A stretch of DNA of 16,232 nt, taken from JBFXAM01 sp050184295 (GTDB lineage Bacteria > Planctomycetota > Phycisphaerae > UBA1845 > Fen-1342). The notes beneath the pieces were generated by a model. It was not told where the DNA came from and did not search any database. It worked only from the letters and a program-made list of their open reading frames with translations. The stretch covers positions 1 to 16,232 of the forward strand of contig JBFXAM010000100.1 in the NCBI GenBank assembly GCA_050184295.1, given 5' to 3'. Made by a program: the position numbers and the translations under genes. This document shows positions 7,808-12,535 of the stretch, in pieces. How positions within the stretch are numbered: the first letter of the stretch is position 1; each line of letters opens with the position of its first letter.

Positions 7808-8162
7808 AACTCGCGTCCGGCGCGAGTTATCGGCCGCCGGCAAACACGCGCAGCCGCTCGCGCGCGCCGCCGATCGGCACGAGGCGGCAGTGTGGGTGGC
7901 CCGGAAGCGAGCGTCCGCAACGTGTTCGCGTGCATTCCGCGCGCCGCCATTCGCGATCGGACCGGTGGGTCGCTTGCCTGACCGGGGGCGCGCAAACGCC
8001 CATAACTCGCGGTGGACAATCGCGTGCAACTCGCGATTTGTCCGCGAAATGCGCGCAGTTTTCTCTTGCCGAGCGAAATTCGGCACGCGTACAATCCCGC
8101 GTCGGAGCGAGAGAAAGTAAGCGTTGGCGGAAGCGCTATCCGCTGTTTCGCGATCGCGAGTT
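7808..8162. repeat. Five copies of the 8-base motif AACTCGCG in both orientations
   Basis: Exact copies lie at 7808-7815 (+), 7821-7828 (-), 8004-8011 (+), 8028-8035 (+) and 8155-8162 (-). The first two form an 8-bp inverted repeat around the loop TCCGG. In this base composition I would expect well under one copy by chance in the region. The flanks are not conserved, which fits a short protein-binding motif better than a duplicated element. I did not notice other exact copies in the window by eye. Confidence 0.5.
8066..8095 (+). promoter_or_regulatory. Candidate sigma70-type promoter for the isochorismatase-like gene
   Basis: TTGCCG (8066-8071, 4/6) and TACAAT (8090-8095, 5/6) are separated by 18 bases. 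The predicted transcript would begin near 8102 and carry a leader of about 230 bases with a hairpin and a palindrome before GTG 8336. Confidence 0.45.
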
Positions 8163-8241
8163 CTGTTCAGTTCTTCAGCGGCTTCTTCCGCGGATGTACC
8201 GCCTGCGATCTGGGCGGGGGGCACAGGATTCAACGTCTGTG

Positions 8242-8263
8242 CGTCGACCTGCGCAGGTCGACG
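8242..8263. promoter_or_regulatory. Perfect 22-base palindrome upstream of the isochorismatase-like gene
   Basis: The half-site CGTCGACCTGC is followed immediately by its exact reverse complement. The centre lies about 83 bases before GTG 8336, inside the presumed leader. It could be an operator for a dimeric regulator. It is less likely to be a hairpin, because there is no loop in the perfect form. Confidence 0.4.
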
Positions 8264-8335
8264 AACCACGAAGCAGAGGTGGGTACGCGCGGGGCGCTCG
8301 CGCCGTCGCGCAGCTTGTCTCCGGAGGTTCGCGCC

Positions 8336-9004
8336 GTGGCCTTGCTCGACAAGTCCGACGTTTTCGTCGATCTCTGTACGCAACGAGACTACCTGGCGCC
8401 GGACGGCGCAAGACCCTGCGGCAACGCGACGCAGATCGTTCCCCATCTGCGGCGCTTGATGGCGTGCGCCCGCTGGGAGCACATCCCGCTCATCTCCTGC
8501 ATCGACGCGCGCCGGCCGGACGAGGTTCGCGGCCAGCCGTGCCCCGACTGCGTCACCGGCACGCGCGGCCAGCAGAAGCCGTCGTTCACGCTCATGCCGC
8601 GCCGCGGCGTCATCGAGTCGGACAATTCACTGGCAGTGGCGCTCGACGTGCTCCAGCACGTTCAGCAGGCGATTCTCGTGAAACGCCACCGCGATCCCTT
8701 CACGAACCCCAAGCTCGACCGCCTGCTCACCGAGATGCCGGCGCGCCGCTTCGTGGTGTTCGGACTGCCCATCGAGTCGTCGTTGCGTCTGCTGGTGCTG
8801 GGGCTGCTGCTGCGCGGACGGAAAGTCGCGCTGATTGACGACGCGTGCGGATTCTGGAATCAGAACGAAGCCGAGATGGCGCTGCGGCAGGTGCTCGCGA
8901 AGGGTTGCGAAGCCATCAGCACCGAGACGTACGTTCAGACTGCCTTGGCGCGGCGCAAAGCGAACATGACCGGCGCGGCGCCCACGCGCCGCTCGGTCGC
9001 GTAG
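8336..9004 (+). CDS. Isochorismatase-fold cysteine hydrolase-like protein with Ser at the catalytic Cys position
   Basis: The 222-residue product fits the isochorismatase/nicotinamidase alpha-beta fold. DVFVDLCTQRDYL carries the catalytic Asp (D12), LVKRHRDPFTNPKLDRLL the catalytic Lys (K116), and FVVFGLPIESSLRLLVLGLL is the nucleophile loop, followed by RGRKVALIDDACG. In active members the loop reads GVATDxCV; aligned here, the Cys position is Ser149, and the Asp before it is Glu. A CPDC pair sits at 69-72 in the usual gap between the Asp and Lys motifs. Members hydrolyse nicotinamide, isochorismate, N-carbamoyl amides and similar; this one may have another nucleophile or a non-catalytic role. 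GTG 8336 is chosen because GGAGG (8323-8327) lies 8 bases upstream and residue 1 sits correctly before the Asp motif. It ends with TAG. Confidence 0.85.
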   Translation: MALLDKSDVFVDLCTQRDYLAPDGARPCGNATQIVPHLRRLMACARWEHIPLISCIDARRPDEVRGQPCPDCVTGTRGQQKPSFTLMPRRGVIESDNSLAVALDVLQHVQQAILVKRHRDPFTNPKLDRLLTEMPARRFVVFGLPIESSLRLLVLGLLLRGRKVALIDDACGFWNQNEAEMALRQVLAKGCEAISTETYVQTALARRKANMTGAAPTRRSVA

Positions 9005-9135
9005 CGTCTCGATCCTGCATGTGCACGCCGGCACCACCTCCGGCGCCCGTCCGATCAGATCGCTCGTCCGCGCCCGCGATTCGCCGCGACGCCGCGCGCG
9101 GGTCGGCGCGGTCGCTTCGAGACTCCCCCGGTGGT

Positions 9136-9141
9136 TATAAT
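9136..9141 (+). promoter_or_regulatory. Candidate -10 box (TATAAT) for the soluble kinase gene
   Basis: This is a perfect TATAAT in a GC-rich gap, 34 bases before ATG 9176. The region 17-19 bases upstream holds no good -35 hexamer. A start near 9148 would give a leader of about 28 bases. Confidence 0.5.
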
Positions 9142-9175
9142 GGCCAGCGTGTCGGGCTTGTAGCATGCTTCGGGT

Positions 9176-10258
9176 ATGGGAGCGCCCGCACCGCGTCCTT
9201 GGGAACCGCGTGTGTCGACGATTGAGGACACGCTCACCGTCATGGTCGACCCGATCGTGGGCGACGCCCCCGAGCCGGTCGAGATTCCGCGCCGGGTAGG
9301 GTTTGTGAAGCTGGGCGAACTGCTCGGGCAAGGCGCCAGCGGGGCCGTGTTCAGCGGATTTGACGAGGCCCTCAACCGCCGCGTCGCGGTCAAGGTGCTC
9401 TGCCGCTACCGCGGCGCTCTGCGGAGCGCCGACCGCGTTCGGGTGGTCGACGGCGTGCGCTCCGCGGCGCGCGTGAAGCACGCGAACATCACGGCGATCC
9501 ACACGGTCGACCTGGTCGGCGAGATTCCCTTCATCGTGATGGAGTTTGTCGAGGGCGTCACGCTTCGGGAGCTACTGCTGCGGAGCGGCGCGCTCGACGC
9601 CGGGCTTGTGCTCAACCTGATGCAGACCCTGACCGGTGCGGTCGCGGCGCTGCACGACGCGCAGGTGGTGCACCGCGACCTGAAACCCGCCAACGTGCTG
9701 ATCGACCCGGCCGGACAGGTTCACGTCTGCGACCTCGGGCTCGCATGCGATTTTTCGCTGGCCCACTTCGCGCAGGGCACCGACACCATCGCCGGCAGCC
9801 CGCTCTACATGGCCCCGGAGATGTTCGACGGCTATGTCTCGCCGCAGAGCGACGTGTACGCGCTGGGCGTGATGATGTACGAGATGCTCACCGGGCGCCC
9901 GCCGTTCAAGATCGACTCGATGGACCAGGCGCGCGCGGCGCACCAGACACAGCCGCCGGACCTTTCGCTGCTGCACCAGCTGCGCCTGTCGGAAGCGCTC
10001 ACCGAGTGCGTCGAACGGGCGCTGAACAAGCAGCGCATCATGCGCTACAAATCGGCCGGACACATGCTCCGCGCGCTCGAGACCGCCCCCGAAACCTCCC
10101 CCGCGACCGACGCACTGCGCCGCCGCGTGGTCGACCTCGTGCTCGCCTGCCGCGCGAGCACGGCCGCGACGCCGCAGATTCAAACGCAAACGCCCGGTCC
10201 AGAGAACACGTACGATCTGCTCGCGCGACGAGCGCAGCAGAAACGCAGCGGGCGCTGA
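9176..10258 (+). CDS. Hanks-type Ser/Thr protein kinase, soluble
   Basis: This 360-residue kinase has a 40-residue N-terminal tail, a kinase domain at about 43-305, and a 55-residue polar C-terminal tail. Visible motifs are the glycine loop GQGASGAV (51-58), VAVK with K73, HRDLKPAN (166-173, catalytic D168), DLG in place of DFG (186-188), the activation segment AGSPLYMAPE ending at 215, and SDVYALG with D226. The helix-C glutamate that pairs with K73 is not at its normal place: counting back from the conserved H102, that position is G93, preceded by D92. There is no membrane segment or PASTA/WD40 sensor, so the protein should be cytosolic. It is not in an operon with neighbours: a 171-base gap precedes it and queD converges from the right. 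No clear ribosome site precedes ATG 9176. Confidence 0.93.
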   Translation: MGAPAPRPWEPRVSTIEDTLTVMVDPIVGDAPEPVEIPRRVGFVKLGELLGQGASGAVFSGFDEALNRRVAVKVLCRYRGALRSADRVRVVDGVRSAARVKHANITAIHTVDLVGEIPFIVMEFVEGVTLRELLLRSGALDAGLVLNLMQTLTGAVAALHDAQVVHRDLKPANVLIDPAGQVHVCDLGLACDFSLAHFAQGTDTIAGSPLYMAPEMFDGYVSPQSDVYALGVMMYEMLTGRPPFKIDSMDQARAAHQTQPPDLSLLHQLRLSEALTECVERALNKQRIMRYKSAGHMLRALETAPETSPATDALRRRVVDLVLACRASTAATPQIQTQTPGPENTYDLLARRAQQKRSGR

Positions 10259-10356
10259 AAGCGGAATGCACAGAGCAGCGCGCCGCGTGCGGACCGGCGC
10301 CTGAGGCCGAGATGGGACGGGCTCTGCACTCGGAACCCGGCATCCTGCATTCGCCT

Positions 10357-10719
10357 TCATGCGCCCCGGTATTCGCACGCGCTCTGACAGGTCTCGCGCA
10401 CAATCACCGCGGCAAGCAGCGGCAGCGGGCCTTGCAGCCGGCCCCAGATCCACCGCGCGAGGTTCTCCGCGGTGGGGACTTGGAGCCCGGCGACGTCGTT
10501 GAGGAAGTAGTGGTCGAGCTGCTGGCGAATCGGCTCGAACGCCTCCTTGATCGCGCCGTAGTCGATCAGGTAGCCAAGCTGCGGATCGACGTCGCCTTCA
10601 ACGATCACGTCGACCCGGAAACTGTGGCCGTGCAGCCGCCGACACTTGTGCCCGTCGGGGAAGGTCGGGATCGAGTGCGCCGCCTCGAACGAAAACGTCT
10701 TGGTCAGCCGAACACGCAT
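10357..10719 (-). CDS. queD: 6-carboxytetrahydropterin synthase QueD (6-pyruvoyltetrahydropterin synthase family)
   Basis: The 120-residue product has the expected length and motifs. Zinc ligands are H15 (AAHSIP), H30 and H32 (LHGHSFRV), the catalytic Cys is C26 (GHKCRRLHGH), D53 lies in LIDYG, H70 in LDHYFLND, and E109 in VRET binds the pterin. QueD converts 7,8-dihydroneopterin triphosphate to 6-carboxy-5,6,7,8-tetrahydropterin, the substrate of QueE. The adjacent queE, 43 bases upstream on the same strand, strongly supports QueD rather than a biopterin-pathway enzyme. QueC, QueF and a GTP cyclohydrolase are not in the window. ATG 10719 fits the family N-terminus (MRVRLTKTFSFEAAH), although no strong ribosome site is seen. 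Confidence 0.95.
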   Translation of the reverse strand: MRVRLTKTFSFEAAHSIPTFPDGHKCRRLHGHSFRVDVIVEGDVDPQLGYLIDYGAIKEAFEPIRQQLDHYFLNDVAGLQVPTAENLARWIWGRLQGPLPLLAAVIVRETCQSACEYRGA

Positions 10720-10762
10720 GGCGGCAGTTTACGCCGACCCGTCGCGGGAGTCGCGGCGCCGC

Positions 10763-11449
10763 TCAGACGCCCCTGGCGGTCGGCGACCAGATCACCTTGT
10801 GCAGTTGGAGCATGAACCGCACCGGCAGCGCGTCCGCCAGGATCCACTCCGCCAGCACGCGCGGCGACAAGTGCCCCTGGTAAAGCTGAAACACGCCGCC
10901 GGCGTGGCCGACGACCGGTGAGAAGAGCACCGTGCAGCGGCGGTGGAGTTCGTGGCGCCTCAGCACGCCGACCGCCCAGTCGTAGTCCGCCCGGTCGGCG
11001 ATGACAAACTTGACCTCGTCGCGCGGCGTGAGCAACGCGACGTTGGGCCAGTGGTTTCGCTCGACCTCGCCGCTGGCGGGCGTCTTGAAATCGACGATGC
11101 GCACGACGCGCGGATCGACCTGCTCGATCGAGAGCGCGCCGGAGGTTTCGAGCGCGACGGTCGCGAACCCGTCACACAATCGTGACAAGAGCGGGAGCAC
11201 CGCGGGCTGAAGCAGCGGCTCGCCGCCGGTGACTTCGACGAACGCGCAACCGAAGCTGCGGACGCGCTCGACGACTTGGTCGAGGGACATCCACTCGCCT
11301 TCGTGAAATGAGTATTCGGTGTCGCAGTACGTGCAGCGCAGGTGGCAACCGGTGAGCCGCACGAAGACGCAGCGCTCCCCGGTGCGAGTGCCTTCGCCCT
11401 GGAGCGAATGGAAGATCTCGTTAATCCGCAGCCGATCCGTCGCCGCCAT
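10763..11449 (-). CDS. queE: 7-carboxy-7-deazaguanine synthase QueE (radical SAM)
   Basis: The 228-residue product begins with INEIFHSLQGEG, the QueE family start. The radical SAM cluster motif CHLRCTYC (C35, C39, C42) is the normal CxxxCxxC form and binds a [4Fe-4S] cluster. TGGEPLLQ (74-81) and ETSGAL contact S-adenosylmethionine, DFKTPASGE is the conserved substrate and metal region, and the protein ends in MLQLHKVIWSP, as QueE proteins do. QueE rearranges 6-carboxytetrahydropterin to 7-carboxy-7-deazaguanine, the precursor of preQ0 for tRNA queuosine or other 7-deazaguanine uses. It is the first gene of queE-queD. A GAGG site lies about 4 bases before ATG 11449, and a perfect TATAAT lies at 11489-11484. 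Confidence 0.95.
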   Translation of the reverse strand: MAATDRLRINEIFHSLQGEGTRTGERCVFVRLTGCHLRCTYCDTEYSFHEGEWMSLDQVVERVRSFGCAFVEVTGGEPLLQPAVLPLLSRLCDGFATVALETSGALSIEQVDPRVVRIVDFKTPASGEVERNHWPNVALLTPRDEVKFVIADRADYDWAVGVLRRHELHRRCTVLFSPVVGHAGGVFQLYQGHLSPRVLAEWILADALPVRFMLQLHKVIWSPTARGV

Positions 11450-11483
11450 GAGTGCCTCGCCCGCCGGAGACTGGAAACGGCGG

Positions 11484-11489
11484 ATTATA
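11484..11489 (-). promoter_or_regulatory. Candidate -10 box (TATAAT) for queE-queD
   Basis: A perfect TATAAT on the minus strand lies 34 bases before ATG 11449, the same spacing as the TATAAT ahead of the soluble kinase. The sequence 17-18 bases upstream is GC-only and shows no -35 match. Confidence 0.5.
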
Positions 11490-11797
11490 GCCCGCAGCGA
11501 CCGCGCGCTCGGCGCGGCGTGCGCGCCGTGTCAACCGGCGCGCCTTGCGACGTCGGGCCCGCCGCCGGGCGCGGCGGGTTCCGAAAAACCGACGCGCTGA
11601 GTTCTGTCCGAACCCCGTGCGCGAAGCGCGGGGCCCGATCGGCGGGGTCGCGGCGGGTTGAATACCCCGACGGGGCGCTGCGTCCATACCGCACAGCGCC
11701 GCGGGCCGCCGGCACGGGCCGGGCAGACCGCGGCCGACGAGAAACCGGAGTTGCGGGCGATCCGCTCGCAACCCTCGAGAGAGAAACGGAGCCTGCC
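11490..11797. other. Divergent intergenic region between queE and the secreted-protein gene
   Basis: No gene is supported in these 308 bases. The region contains sequence upstream of the queE -10 box and the leader of the rightward gene, including a strong hairpin at 11613-11633 and a short CCCC-GAC-GGGG inverted repeat at 11665-11675. The ribosome site ACGGAG lies at the right edge. I see no clear promoter for the rightward gene; TTGAAT near 11658 is a weak -35 candidate without a partner. Confidence 0.45.
11613..11633 (+). promoter_or_regulatory. Strong hairpin in the queE/secreted-protein intergenic region
   Basis: CCCCGTGC (11613-11620) pairs with GCGCGGGG (11626-11633), giving 8 bp with one G-U, around the loop GCGAA. 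No T tract follows on either strand. It could be a leader structure of the rightward gene, whose start is 165 bases downstream. Confidence 0.35.
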
Positions 11798-12397
11798 ATG
11801 ACCCGCATGCGTCGAACCATCGGCATCGTGCGATCCAGCCTGGTCGCGGCCGGACGCGCCGCGTTCGCGGGCGCCCTGTTCGCAAGCGTCGCGTTCGCGA
11901 GCGACGCATCGAGCAGCGCAACCGTCAGCGGCGGCTTCGGCCGACCGGGCAGCGCGGGCGCGACCGCGAGCTACAACGGCGACGCCGGCTTTGCCCGCAC
12001 GGACACGCGCAGCGGGAACATCAGCACCGCCCGCGGCGTGGCGGTCGGCGTCGATCGCGACGGGCTGGCGCTTTCCGTCAGTCACGCCGTCACGCTCCCC
12101 AACGGACAGGCGATTGGAACGAATTTCAACCTCAGCCTCGACCGCGACGGCGACGTGTCGCACAGCACCGGCGTCGCACTCGCCCGCGGACCGATCGAAC
12201 GCAGCGTCACGGTCGGCGGCAGCGCGGGCACGAACGGGGCGCCCGCCCGCAGCATCGCCACGGCGCGCTCCGACCGCTTCGGCGAAACCCGCGTGCAGAC
12301 CCACGCCGAGCAGCGGCGCATCCGCGTCGTCGGAGGCGAGTCGCGGCGCACCGGGCCGCTCGTAATCGAGCCGCGGCGCGCGTGGCGGCTGCGTTAA
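11798..12397 (+). CDS. Secreted protein of unknown function, beta-rich
   Basis: This 199-residue protein has a typical Sec signal peptide: positive MTRMRRTIGIVR, a hydrophobic core to about residue 33, then VAFASDAS with probable cleavage after about residue 34-35. The mature part is rich in Gly, Ser, Thr, Ala and Arg, with alternating polar and hydrophobic residues (GVAVGVDRDGLALSVSHAV, then FNLSLDRDGDVSHSTGVAL), as expected for beta strands. The two DRDG segments look like a weak internal repeat of about 30 residues; calcium binding is only a guess. The C-terminal 40 residues are very Arg-rich. GGAG at 11788-11791 lies 6 bases before the ATG. I do not recognise a family. The kinase gene follows after 138 bases with its own -10-like box, so co-transcription is uncertain. 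Confidence 0.72.
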   Translation: MTRMRRTIGIVRSSLVAAGRAAFAGALFASVAFASDASSSATVSGGFGRPGSAGATASYNGDAGFARTDTRSGNISTARGVAVGVDRDGLALSVSHAVTLPNGQAIGTNFNLSLDRDGDVSHSTGVALARGPIERSVTVGGSAGTNGAPARSIATARSDRFGETRVQTHAEQRRIRVVGGESRRTGPLVIEPRRAWRLR

Positions 12398-12440
12398 GCG
12401 CCGTCCCCCCCCCGGCCGAACCGCAGGACCGATCGCCGAA

Positions 12441-12461
12441 CCCGCCGCCGAGCGTGGCGGG
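12441..12461 (+). terminator. Possible hairpin after the secreted-protein gene
   Basis: CCCGCC (12441-12446) pairs with GGCGGG (12456-12461) around a 9-base loop, 44 bases after the stop. There is no T tract. It is a weak terminator candidate; the GC-rich composition makes such stems common. Confidence 0.2.
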
Positions 12462-12520
12462 TGCGCTCGGATTCGCGCGCGTGTTGCGGGCGCGCGAGAC
12501 CGGCGCGTGTGCGAACGCGG

Positions 12521-12526
12521 TAGAAT
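12521..12526 (+). promoter_or_regulatory. Candidate -10 box (TAGAAT) directly before the membrane kinase gene
   Basis: TAGAAT (5/6) ends 9 bases before ATG 12536. A start site 6-8 bases downstream would fall within about 3 bases of the ATG, giving an almost leaderless mRNA. This agrees with the lack of a Shine-Dalgarno sequence. No -35 match is seen. Confidence 0.4.
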
Positions 12527-12535
12527 TCCGGGGCG

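Larger units (their letters stand above)
7698..8335. other. Long divergent intergenic region between the mutase and the isochorismatase-like gene
   Basis: I see no convincing gene in these 638 bases; open frames here are low-complexity Arg/Ala-rich or shadows. The region contains the mutase ribosome site at its left edge, five copies of AACTCGCG/CGCGAGTT between 7808 and 8162, and a sigma70-like promoter at 8066-8095. It also has a small hairpin (GCGGA at 8127-8131 with TCCGC at 8139-8143) and a perfect palindrome at 8242-8263. It therefore looks like a regulatory region, with a leader of about 230 bases ahead of the rightward gene. An unrecognised structured RNA is possible. Confidence 0.55.

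Noticed and set aside
6951..8838. Long plus-strand frames across the mutase and the intergenic region
   Set aside because: They are antisense or out-of-frame to the mutase and hydrolase, Arg-rich, and have no recognisable domain or ribosome site.
10259..10356. Terminator or repeat between the converging kinase and queD genes
   Set aside because: Only short GC stems and an imperfect GCACAGAGC / GCTCTGCAC pairing are visible, with no T tract, so nothing rises above background.
10357..11449. queE-queD as part of a 7-deazaguanine DNA modification (Dpd-type) island
   Set aside because: No dpd, restriction or phage-like genes are nearby. The pair is adequately explained by ordinary preQ0/queuosine synthesis.
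12412..12423. Run of nine C bases after the secreted-protein gene as a phase-variation tract
   Set aside because: It lies outside the coding region, just after the stop, and far from the next promoter-like box; there is no sign that its length would change expression.
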